DNA of 32,349 nt from assembly GCF_019308355.1 (NCBI RefSeq), contig NZ_JAAGKM010000029.1, forward strand, positions 1-32,349, read 5' to 3'. Below, piece by piece: positions 24,820 through 32,349 of the stretch. Each line of letters opens with the position of its first letter. Position 1 is the stretch's first letter. This DNA is from Empedobacter falsenii. GTDB taxonomy: Bacteria; Bacteroidota; Bacteroidia; Flavobacteriales; Weeksellaceae. A program made the position numbers and the translations under genes. The notes below the pieces were generated by a model. That model was not told the origin of the DNA and did not search any database. It was given only the letters and a program-made list of their open reading frames with translations.

Positions 24820-27800
24820 TTAAAATCCGAAATTCAAACCAAAAACGATTCGCCCTGGATCTTCACCTTTAAAGTATGAAACTGTTGCGGTAATAGATTG
24901 TGCTCCGTTTATCCAAAGTCCACCACCCATAGATGAATGCCATTTATTTGAGTCTTCTCCGTTTAACCAAACTCGTCCATAATCAGCTCCAACAAAAACG
25001 CCTAATCGCAATGGAACAACGGCTTTGAAACGTAAAGCATCAAATCGTAAATCAGATGTTTGTAAGAAAACTTTGTCTCCTGCAAAACGACCTAATCGAT
25101 AACCACGTAAATCCTGATCTCCACCTAAATTAGCCATTTGATAGAATTCCATAAAATTACCCCAAACTGCTTTACCTTTTAGCATAGAAGCAACTGTTAA
25201 TCTTCCATTTGCAGAGATTTTGTGTGTGAAACCTAAATTAAGTTCGGTATAAAAATGATTACGTTCAAAATCTGTCAAATTAGAAATCCACTTTGCATTT
25301 GCTAAAAATGTCATGCCTAATTTTGGCAATGATTCGTTATCGTAATTTTTGAACAAATATTTAGCTCCAATTTCTCCGAAATGTTGTCCTTTGAAAACGT
25401 CTCTATTAATTGATGGGAAATCTTCGACGATACGATCTTTATTCTCTTCAATCTTTTTGTAACTATAAATTGCAGAAAAATCTAAACGACCATTGTTATT
25501 CATAATCTTGAAAATAGACGGTCCAATGCTATAACTTTCTAATCGAACACGGTTATAATCCATTCCAATTTCTTCTTGATTATTCACGGTCTCGTTTCCT
25601 AAACCAAAGAAATTTGTACTATAAGTCGGGCTCGTGTAAGCTGCATTAAGATCTAAATTCCACTTACCCAACGCTTTTGTAAACGTTCCTTTATATTTGG
25701 CATCCCAACCGCCTGTCGCAAAATAATAACTTAATTGCAAATTGTGACGTTGCGAATATGGTTTACGATCAAAACCGTTGACAGTGTAGGTTGGCGATAA
25801 ACCAATTTTTATTCCGTCATCAGGATTGTAGCCAATATTAGGTAACATAGTAAAGAAATTATACATCGGTTGTTTGTAATCGTATGTATTAACCTCGTAA
25901 TCGTTGACAAAATTTTTCGATGTTAAAAAGGTAGATTCAGATGCATCGCTTCCGTTTGCGTAATCATATACTTTTACTTTTGCAGAACGCTTTACTTCGT
26001 ATATATCGTCATCTATTCCACCAATAATACGAACTAAAATAGCGTTATTTGGCTTTCCTTCAACCTTGAATTTATCTTTTCCGTTTAATCCATATAAACG
26101 AATTTCTTTCGTTTCTTTTTTATCAAAATCTTCATCAAGAATTAAAGTTCGATCTTGTCCTGAATAGATTTTTACATTTGTTTTTCCCTTTGGTAAACGA
26201 GTGATCACAAAATCTTCATCTTCGTTTGTTCCTTTCAGAATGATTAATTTGCGAAGAACTTTATTATATTCTTCTGCAAATTTTTCTAATTTAGATTTTC
26301 GGGCAATAAGATTATTGATTACTTCTTGATCGTATTCTTGTTTTGTTTCTTCAGGAATTAATTCAAATGATTGTTTGATATAATCATCACTCAAATTATC
26401 TTGAATATATTTTGCTTCTTTTATCCATAATTCAAGATCGGATGATTCTAAAATGGCTAAATCCAACGGATAAGGTTCTCTATTGAACCATTTTACATTT
26501 TTGATATCATCTTTATAATCTTGCATATGTCTCAAAGGAGGAATTTTCATAATTAAATGAAAGAAAAGTCCATCATAACGTGGAAATGCTTGATCTCTAT
26601 CGCGTGGAATTGGTTTATAAATAGTTTGTTTATTTTCTTTGTAAACGCCCCAACGCCATTGGTCAGAATGTCGATCCCAATCTCCAACTAACATATCAAA
26701 AAGTCGTGCACGAATATAGGCTTGCTTATCCACGACAACATCTTTGTTTTTGTGAATCGCAGCCAACATATCATCTGTGCTAACAATATCTTTTGGTTTT
26801 CCGAAAACACCGTCTTGATATCCGGACATTGGTCGTTCTTCTATCATGTATAATTCATCACCAAAATTTTCATTATATGCTTTCAAGGCTTCTTGTTTTG
26901 GAACATAATATAATTTTGGCGTAGAATGCATAATATTGATCGGTTTCATCAAATTAGCAACTGTTAATGGATAATATGGATGATTGGTTGTATAGAAATC
27001 CATCAAAAATTTCTCTGTGAACGAATCTTCAAACTCATCTGCAACATATTTATTTTTAAATGCAACTTGCTGAATAAATTGGGTGGCACTTTTCTTCACC
27101 GATCGCATATTGTATTCTTCACCTTTTGCATTTGTCAATCTCAAACTTTGCGTTTGATGTCCACCACCCATTCTAACTGGGGTTAAACCTCCATTTAGCT
27201 GACTTAAATTAACGGTATTAGCAGTAATTGTTTGACCATATGTTCGACGATAATGGCGACCAAAAAAGAATTTATACGGATCAGATTTACGTGTAACTTC
27301 TAATGGATATACACTTGTTTCTTTCGTTTTTGGCATTTTTTTATCATCATAAACTTGAGCCAAATATTCCTTTTTCTTTTCTGTAATTTGTTTCGCTAAT
27401 AATAATTCGATTCCACCGTCTTTAAAACCATAGAAATTAGCTTTAGAAGCGCCATTATCATATAAATCTAGTACAACAAAACCATTATCTCCGTAAGAAA
27501 AATCGTTTTTGCCAACCGCTTTTGCCGATTCTTTTTTAGAACCAGAACCGCTGATAATTTGTTTAACATTGTTTTGCTGAATGTATTGCAAGTTGTGATC
27601 GTGTCCAGAAACAACAATTACATTATTTCTATTTTCGATAAGTGTTGCAATACGAGAAGCCATCTCTCTGTATTTGAAATTATTAACGTCTTGAGGGCTA
27701 AGACCTGTTGTACTTCGTAGTAAATTGATAAAAGATCCAATTACAGGTAATGGAACTTTGAAATTATCTCCTAATGGATAAAACTGTTTTTTGAAATCAA

Positions 27801-28542
27801 ATTGTCCACCATGTGTTCCGTTCGAATATAGCGGATGATGCATTGTGATAACAGTTGTTCTGTTTTGATATTTGTTCAATTGCGATTCTAGTTCTTCAAA
27901 GAAAGCTTCGCGCGATTTAATATCACATTTTTCATTTAGACCAGGATGTTTATCCCAGTCTTGCAAATACCATTCAGAATCTATCGCAATAATTCCGATG
28001 CTATCATTTACATTTATTTTATCAATTGGACATGCATCTTTTGGTAAAAAAGCTTTTTTATTACCCAATTGTTTTTTGACTAATTTTTCTTGTTCTTTTA
28101 ATCCTTTTACACCATTTCGCCAATCATGATTTCCTGGAATAAAAAGAGTTTTTCCTTTAAATTCTTTCGCTAAATCAATCTGAAATTGAAGCTTCTCTCT
28201 ACTTGTTGTGTATTCAGCTTTTGTAGAATCCGTTACAATTCCATTTTCGTAAACATTATCACCTAAAAAGAAAAGATAAGAAGAAGAGTCAGCTTTCGCT
28301 AATTGATTCTTTAAAATTTCTAAATTTTGTTTATTTTTTGGTTGATCAAGATCTCCTGCATCGCCAATTAAATAGATAGATTGAATTTTATTTCCTTCTA
28401 CATTTTGTACTTTTTCTGTCTTAATGTTTTTCCCATATTGAGGATGTTGCGTAGCGCAAGATGTCATATAAAGGCAAGAACCTACTAAAGCCAAAAAAGG
28501 ATAATTCAATTTTTTGTTGTTTAGTGTTGGTAATAATTTCAT
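24820..28542 (-). CDS. Lipoprotein with purple-acid-phosphatase-like domain, kinase-like segment and Omp85-type barrel
   Basis: The 1240-residue product starts at 28542, where MKLLPTL leads into a lipoprotein signal (YMTSC, Cys29; VGSC, Cys23, is an alternative). An earlier ATG at 28575 would overlap the divergent gene and spoil the signal. Residues 55-375 are a metallophosphoesterase: GDAGD 60-64, GDN 94-96, GNHDW 137-141, MHHP 234-237 and GHDH 313-316. Residues 455-655 look kinase-like by eye: GGGHQTQSLRLT (459-470), YNMRSVKK (477-484), VGDWDRHSDQW (619-629) and PIPRDRDQAF (644-653). From about 900 to the terminal Phe1240 lies an outer-membrane barrel with GGDQDLRGYRLG (1140-1151), the Omp85/surface-antigen motif. 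It should be anchored in the outer membrane. The exact reaction is unknown. Confidence 0.82.
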   Translation of the reverse strand: MKLLPTLNNKKLNYPFLALVGSCLYMTSCATQHPQYGKNIKTEKVQNVEGNKIQSIYLIGDAGDLDQPKNKQNLEILKNQLAKADSSSYLFFLGDNVYENGIVTDSTKAEYTTSREKLQFQIDLAKEFKGKTLFIPGNHDWRNGVKGLKEQEKLVKKQLGNKKAFLPKDACPIDKINVNDSIGIIAIDSEWYLQDWDKHPGLNEKCDIKSREAFFEELESQLNKYQNRTTVITMHHPLYSNGTHGGQFDFKKQFYPLGDNFKVPLPVIGSFINLLRSTTGLSPQDVNNFKYREMASRIATLIENRNNVIVVSGHDHNLQYIQQNNVKQIISGSGSKKESAKAVGKNDFSYGDNGFVVLDLYDNGASKANFYGFKDGGIELLLAKQITEKKKEYLAQVYDDKKMPKTKETSVYPLEVTRKSDPYKFFFGRHYRRTYGQTITANTVNLSQLNGGLTPVRMGGGHQTQSLRLTNAKGEEYNMRSVKKSATQFIQQVAFKNKYVADEFEDSFTEKFLMDFYTTNHPYYPLTVANLMKPINIMHSTPKLYYVPKQEALKAYNENFGDELYMIEERPMSGYQDGVFGKPKDIVSTDDMLAAIHKNKDVVVDKQAYIRARLFDMLVGDWDRHSDQWRWGVYKENKQTIYKPIPRDRDQAFPRYDGLFFHLIMKIPPLRHMQDYKDDIKNVKWFNREPYPLDLAILESSDLELWIKEAKYIQDNLSDDYIKQSFELIPEETKQEYDQEVINNLIARKSKLEKFAEEYNKVLRKLIILKGTNEDEDFVITRLPKGKTNVKIYSGQDRTLILDEDFDKKETKEIRLYGLNGKDKFKVEGKPNNAILVRIIGGIDDDIYEVKRSAKVKVYDYANGSDASESTFLTSKNFVNDYEVNTYDYKQPMYNFFTMLPNIGYNPDDGIKIGLSPTYTVNGFDRKPYSQRHNLQLSYYFATGGWDAKYKGTFTKALGKWNLDLNAAYTSPTYSTNFFGLGNETVNNQEEIGMDYNRVRLESYSIGPSIFKIMNNNGRLDFSAIYSYKKIEENKDRIVEDFPSINRDVFKGQHFGEIGAKYLFKNYDNESLPKLGMTFLANAKWISNLTDFERNHFYTELNLGFTHKISANGRLTVASMLKGKAVWGNFMEFYQMANLGGDQDLRGYRLGRFAGDKVFLQTSDLRFDALRFKAVVPLRLGVFVGADYGRVWLNGEDSNKWHSSMGGGLWINGAQSITATVSYFKGEDPGRIVFGLNFGF

Positions 28543-28566
28543 ACATTTAAGCGTTAAAAACTTGTG

Positions 28567-29760
28567 ATGAACCAATTGTTATTAAATATAGAAAACTATG
28601 TTTTCAATCTGTTCAAAGATAATCTTTCTTTAGATTTTACGTATCATAATTTTATGCATACCGTAAAAGTTGTAGAAGCAATAAAAACGTTGTCTACTGA
28701 TGAGCAAATATCTACAGATTTACGAGAAAAATTATTAATAGCGGGTTGGTTTCATGATACGGGTTACACAAAAATCGTGCAAGGGCATGAAAGTGAGAGT
28801 GCAAACATTGCAAAAGAGTATTTGATTGAGCATAATTTTGACGAAAATTACATCAAAGAAGTCCAAGATTATATTTTAATCACAGCGCTAAATAATGTTC
28901 CAAAAAATATAGGTGAAGCAATTGTAAAAGATGCAGATAACTATCATTTAGGACAAACTGAATATCCTAAAATTTCTGAGTTATTACGTGATGAAATAGC
29001 TAAAATATGTCACAAAGAATTTTCTGATTATGAATGGCATGTAGAGAATAGAAATTTTTTTCTAAACATACATCATTTTTATACGGATGCCGCAAAAAAG
29101 CTTTGGCAGAAAGGAAAAGAAGAAAATTTGATCTTTACCCAAAATAAAATCAAAGAGATAGAGTTGATTGGTGATATTCCCAATAAGTATGAAATCAAGA
29201 AAAAGAAAAACGATAAGATTCAACAACCAGATCGTGGTGTTGATACACTTTTTCGTGTAACGTTGAACAATCATACTCGTTTAAGTGATATTGCCGATAG
29301 TAAAGCTAATATATTATTGTCTGTAAACGCGATCGTGATTTCGATTGCACTTTCTACTTTGGTTCCAAAGTTAGGAAGTCCAAAGAATGAGTATTTACTT
29401 TTACCTTCAATTGTAATGCTTTTATCAAGTGTTGTTTCAATTATTTTTGCAATTTTAGCAACTAAACCAAATGTAACATACGAAAGTTTTAACGAAGAAG
29501 ATGTCAAAAACAAAAAAGTGAATTTGCTTTTCTTTGGTAATTTTTATCAAATGTCACTTGAAGCCTACGATGATGCTATGCAAGAGTTGATGAAAGACAG
29601 AGATTATGTATATACTTCTTTGACAAGGGATTTGTATTATTTAGGAAAAGTTTTGGAACGAAAATATCGTTTGTTAAGCATAACCTACACAATTTTTATG
29701 ATTGGAACTATTTTATCTGTTCTAACGTTTGCTTACGCGATGATCACAAATGTTGCTTAA
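28567..29760 (+). CDS. HD phosphohydrolase fused to a PycTM-type membrane domain
   Basis: This 397-residue protein starts at ATG 28567; a GTG at 28564 would add one residue. The N-terminal HD domain (about 5-180) has His31 (NFMHTV), His63-Asp64 (GWFHDTGY), His74 (GHES) and Asp122/Asp124 (KDADNYH). This is a complete metal site for a nucleotide phosphodiesterase or phosphohydrolase. The C-terminal part (about 225-397) begins RVTLNNHTRLSDIADSKANI, the start of the DUF5706/PycTM membrane domain known from Pycsar defence effectors. Its helices lie at about 247-266, 277-299 and 368-391. Canonical Pycsar pairs the effector with a cyclase, but none is in this window. It may be a housekeeping relative acting on a cyclic or other nucleotide. 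It is divergent from the phosphatase-Omp85 gene. Confidence 0.85.
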   Translation: MNQLLLNIENYVFNLFKDNLSLDFTYHNFMHTVKVVEAIKTLSTDEQISTDLREKLLIAGWFHDTGYTKIVQGHESESANIAKEYLIEHNFDENYIKEVQDYILITALNNVPKNIGEAIVKDADNYHLGQTEYPKISELLRDEIAKICHKEFSDYEWHVENRNFFLNIHHFYTDAAKKLWQKGKEENLIFTQNKIKEIELIGDIPNKYEIKKKKNDKIQQPDRGVDTLFRVTLNNHTRLSDIADSKANILLSVNAIVISIALSTLVPKLGSPKNEYLLLPSIVMLLSSVVSIIFAILATKPNVTYESFNEEDVKNKKVNLLFFGNFYQMSLEAYDDAMQELMKDRDYVYTSLTRDLYYLGKVLERKYRLLSITYTIFMIGTILSVLTFAYAMITNVA

Positions 29761-30228
29761 TTATTTTTTTACTTTTTCAAAAGTAAAAGCAATTTTACTT
29801 GATTCATCATTGCTAATTTCAGCTTTTAACTGATGACCAATTTTCCAATATTTGATAAGTTTAGGAAAATCATTCTCTTGATTTTCTAATGTAAACGAAT
29901 TTCTATCAGAATTGATTAACTCAAAATCAGTTGTCTCTTTTTTAGTTTTGTCCAAATTAACTTTCAATATCCATTTATCATCAATCTTTGTGATAGTAAG
30001 ATGTTCCTGCGAAATTGTATCATTATTTTTGATTGTAAACCCGCAACCTAAAAAAGTGTTTTTATCAACTTTTTTCCAGTTTTCATACGTTTTTCGATCC
30101 GATTTTTCATTTGTTCTAATCCATTCTCCAACCAAAAAATCAAAACTTGGTTTATCAGCAGAAGTTTTAGTTGATTCGCAAGAATTCAACAAAAAAATAA
30201 ATAAAAGAAGAAAAGTAAATAGTTTCAT
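29761..30228 (-). CDS. DUF6265-like lipoprotein
   Basis: The 155-residue product starts at 30228 with a lipoprotein signal, MKLFTFLLLFIFLLNSC, so Cys17 is the likely lipidated residue. An in-frame upstream ATG at 30363 would add 45 residues of Lys/Phe/His-rich sequence before the signal and is rejected. The body begins FDFLVGEWIRTNEKSD and continues YENWKKVDKNTFLGCGF, the pattern of DUF6265, a lipocalin-like family of unknown function. The gene abuts the stop of the HD gene with no spacer, as a convergent neighbour. Confidence 0.78.
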   Translation of the reverse strand: MKLFTFLLLFIFLLNSCESTKTSADKPSFDFLVGEWIRTNEKSDRKTYENWKKVDKNTFLGCGFTIKNNDTISQEHLTITKIDDKWILKVNLDKTKKETTDFELINSDRNSFTLENQENDFPKLIKYWKIGHQLKAEISNDESSKIAFTFEKVKK

Positions 30229-30391
30229 ATTAGTGTGCTTAATAGTAAAAATAATCAATTTGAAATAGTTAAAATGATAGAAATGATTTTTTCTCAAAAA
30301 TTTTATTCTTTTATGTATTATTGGTTTACTTTTTGTGTAATTCGTGGCAGTTAAATTAGGCAATAAACAAAAGGTACACTATTTTTGAAGT
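30229..30391. promoter_or_regulatory. Divergent spacer between the DUF6265 and ClC genes
   Basis: On the plus strand, TTTTG (30331-30335) and TAAATTAG (30352-30359) sit 16 bp apart and could form a weak promoter for the ClC gene. A better -7 match, TATTTTTG (30380-30387), lies only 4 bp before the ATG and would give a leaderless transcript. No clear promoter was seen for the minus-strand gene. Confidence 0.3.
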
Positions 30392-32200
30392 ATGCGACTT
30401 TCTACAAAACAAAAGTTTTTTCAATACATTAAAAAATCATTTAATTTTTTTCAAAACTTGTTGAACCTGTTAAAATTGGTTTTATCAGAGCGACAATTTT
30501 TGTATTTATCGTGTATTTTAGTAGCTATTTCATCTGCTTTTGCAGTGATTGTGCTAAAAACTTTTGCGCACAATGTTTTTCAATTTACTATTTATATTAA
30601 TAATTTAGTCAAACTACCTTATATCAATAGTATATTGCCAATTATAGGTATTTTGTTGACGGTTTTTGTTGTGCAGAAATTTTTGGATGGTTCGATAGAA
30701 AAGGGAACTTCTCAAATTATGATTGCTGTAGCTAAAAAGTCTGGAATAATGCCTAAAAAACAGATGTATGCTCAGATTTTAACGAGTTCCTTAACAGTTG
30801 GTATGGGTGGTTCGGCTGGTTTAGAATCTCCAATTACAATTACTGGTGCAGCTTTTGGTTCTAATTATGCACAATATTACAGATTCAAATACAAAGAAAG
30901 AACACTTTTGTTGGCTTGTGGTGTTGCAGCTGGTATTGCGACTGCATTCAATGCACCAATTGCAGGTGTTTTGTTCGCGATAGAGATTGTATTAGCGGAT
31001 ATGAGTGTTACTGCTTTTATTCCTTTATTGTTATCTTCTGCAACAGGAGCTTTAATTGCCAATTTAACATTAAAAAGCAATATGTTATTATCCTTTCGTT
31101 ATGCGTTAGGATTTGATTATCATAATGTTATTTTCTATGTGATTTTGGGTGTTTTAGCGGGGTTTGTTTCAGTTTACCATGCTCGATTATTTCGTAAAGT
31201 TGAACATTTGATAGGGAATTATTCGGATAATGTATATTGGCGAGCGATTGTTGGAGCGGGAAGTTTAGCAATATTGATTTTCTTTTTCCCAACATTATTT
31301 GGTGAAGGTTATGAGAGTATAAAATATTTAGCAAATGATGAAGCTGGTTTTATTTTAAATAATTCATTGTTAGAGAGTTTTAGAACGAATCAATGGATAG
31401 TTTTAGGATTTGTTTTTGTCACAATTTTAATCAAATCTATTGCAACAGGTTTAACTTTAGGAAGTGGAGGAAACGGAGGAAACTTCGCGCCTTCGTTATT
31501 TGTTGGGTCATATCTTGGTTTTTTCGTTGCAAAATTCTTTAATTTAATCGGTTTCAAAGAAGTTCCAGTCGGTAATTTTACTGTTGTTGGAATGGCAGCT
31601 GTTTTAAGTGGGTTATTTCATGCGCCATTAACAGCAATTTTCCTAATTGCCGAAATTACGGGAGGTTATGGATTAATTATTCCCTTAATGATTGTTTCTT
31701 CGATAAGTTTTGCAATTTCAAAACGATACGACAAATATTCGATGGATATATACGCAATAGCAGAAAAAGGAATTGTTTTTACATCTGATAAAGACCGAAA
31801 TTTGTTTAATAAAATTGATTTGTTTTCGATTTATATCAAGAATATCAAAACATTGACGGTTTACAATTCAATTGAAGATATAAAAGAAATTTTTTCTACT
31901 ACAACACAAGATTTTATTCCAGTCCTCAATGAAGATAAATCGATTCATGGAATTATAGTTTTAGATAATATTCGATCATTTATTTTTAATGATAATATTG
32001 ATAAAAGTTACTTAGAATGTATAACAGAAGCAACTTCGACATCTATTTTTACGAATGCTGCTAACGTGATGAAAATGATGGAAGCAAAAAAAATAGATTA
32101 TATTTTACTCACTAAAAAAGGTAAATTTGAAGGTTATGTAACCGAAAGTTTATTATTAGAAAGTTATCGAAGTAATTTGAATAAGTTGAGAATTGAGTAG
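30392..32200 (+). CDS. ClC-family chloride channel/transporter with C-terminal CBS pair
   Basis: This is a 602-residue integral membrane protein of the ClC family. Pore motifs are GSAGLESP at 140-147, with gating Glu145 (the usual GREGP), and GSGGNGGNFAPSLFVG (the usual GxFxP). In the helix equal to E. coli ClC residues 202-203 the sequence is FAIEIVLAD: Glu198 is kept but the internal proton glutamate is Ile199. That change is typical of channels rather than proton-coupled exchangers. From about 480 to 595 there is a CBS pair, which usually binds an adenine nucleotide. The N-terminal 35 residues are basic. The start is the only good ATG before the first helix. The gene is monocistronic with a strong terminator. 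Confidence 0.92.
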   Translation: MRLSTKQKFFQYIKKSFNFFQNLLNLLKLVLSERQFLYLSCILVAISSAFAVIVLKTFAHNVFQFTIYINNLVKLPYINSILPIIGILLTVFVVQKFLDGSIEKGTSQIMIAVAKKSGIMPKKQMYAQILTSSLTVGMGGSAGLESPITITGAAFGSNYAQYYRFKYKERTLLLACGVAAGIATAFNAPIAGVLFAIEIVLADMSVTAFIPLLLSSATGALIANLTLKSNMLLSFRYALGFDYHNVIFYVILGVLAGFVSVYHARLFRKVEHLIGNYSDNVYWRAIVGAGSLAILIFFFPTLFGEGYESIKYLANDEAGFILNNSLLESFRTNQWIVLGFVFVTILIKSIATGLTLGSGGNGGNFAPSLFVGSYLGFFVAKFFNLIGFKEVPVGNFTVVGMAAVLSGLFHAPLTAIFLIAEITGGYGLIIPLMIVSSISFAISKRYDKYSMDIYAIAEKGIVFTSDKDRNLFNKIDLFSIYIKNIKTLTVYNSIEDIKEIFSTTTQDFIPVLNEDKSIHGIIVLDNIRSFIFNDNIDKSYLECITEATSTSIFTNAANVMKMMEAKKIDYILLTKKGKFEGYVTESLLLESYRSNLNKLRIE

Positions 32201-32227
32201 AAATATTTGAATATAATATACAAAAAG

Positions 32228-32259
32228 AATCCGTCTCACAACTGAGGCGGATTTTTTTT
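32228..32259 (+). terminator. Terminator after the ClC gene
   Basis: AATCCGTCTCA pairs with TGAGGCGGATT around CAAC, with one G-U pair, and ends in eight T. Confidence 0.85.
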
Positions 32260-32312
32260 GGTTATTATTTTAGATTTTTGTATATTTATGTTTGATAATC
32301 AGATATTTGTCT

Positions 32313-32349
32313 ATGAATTTCAAGTATTACAACCAAAATCAGACGGTGT
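32313..32349 (+). mobile_element. Start of a transposase gene, probably IS1182-type
   Basis: From ATG 32313 the window ends after 12 codons reading MNFKYYNQNQTV. Many IS1182-like transposases of Bacteroidota open with a very similar FKxYNQNQ stretch. The call rests on this short N-terminus alone, and no inverted repeat was identified. The element inserted just beyond the ClC terminator. Confidence 0.5.

Noticed and set aside
28543-28575. Upstream start (ATG at 28575) for the phosphatase-Omp85 gene.
   Set aside because: It would put 11 extra residues before the lipoprotein signal and overlap the divergent HD gene. The start at 28542 directly opens the signal sequence.
28567-29760. A full Pycsar defence operon.
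   Set aside because: Only the effector-like domain is present. Neighbours are an Omp85 fusion and a DUF6265 lipoprotein, with no cyclase or other defence gene.
29768-29787. Inverted repeat TTTACTTTT-TC-AAAAGTAAA between the convergent HD and DUF6265 genes as a terminator.
   Set aside because: It lies inside the DUF6265 coding end, has a two-base loop, and has no T run after it in either direction.
30380-30387. TATTTTTG as the ClC promoter -7 box.
   Set aside because: It is only 4 bp from the ATG and has no -33 partner, so it is noted in the spacer entry but not called as a promoter.

Overview
The window is strongly AT-rich. It encodes GLPGLI-family secreted proteins, a DUF4290 protein, an Omp85-type fusion protein, an HD/PycTM protein and a PNGase F-like protein, and it carries several TAnnTTTG-type -7 promoter boxes. 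Together these point to a Bacteroidota genome of the order Flavobacteriales, most likely a Weeksellaceae member such as Empedobacter or a relative. The genus is inferred from gene content only.

Layout. The left edge (1-213) holds the 3' end of an IS256-type transposase, its terminal inverted repeat, and what may be the tail of a membrane-protein gene cut by the insertion. Next come a minus-strand acyltransferase/YigZ pair and a small secreted-protein gene that appears frameshifted right after its signal peptide. From 8962 down to 2489 there is one long minus-strand housekeeping operon: DUF4290, murA, DedA, aroE, DUF349 and ribD. It ends in a terminator that overlaps the ribD stop codon. MurA has Asp in place of the fosfomycin-target Cys.

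The region 9323-17717 holds a secreted amidohydrolase, a cytosolic monoacylglycerol-lipase-like hydrolase, a secreted protein joining a GLPGLI-like N-terminus to a PNGase F-like C-terminus, and a divergent lysine-catabolism locus. In that locus a glutaryl-CoA dehydrogenase gene faces an operon for aminoadipate-semialdehyde dehydrogenase and lysine 6-aminotransferase. These supply the first two steps of lysine breakdown and the later glutaryl-CoA step; the steps between are not in the window.

The region 17744-24809 holds a Cof-type HAD phosphatase, a tandem array of three GLPGLI genes plus a degraded fourth, yaaA, and a two-gene operon of a large GAF protein with a START-like protein. At 24820-29760 a divergent pair has only 24 bp between its start codons. 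One gene encodes a lipoprotein with a purple-acid-phosphatase-like domain, a segment I read as kinase-like, and a C-terminal Omp85-type barrel. The other encodes an HD domain fused to a PycTM-type membrane domain, with no cyclase nearby. This pair is the best candidate for an undescribed system. A DUF6265 lipoprotein and a ClC-type chloride transporter with a CBS pair follow. The right edge opens a second, unrelated transposase gene.

No tRNA, rRNA, CRISPR array, prophage or known defence island was seen.
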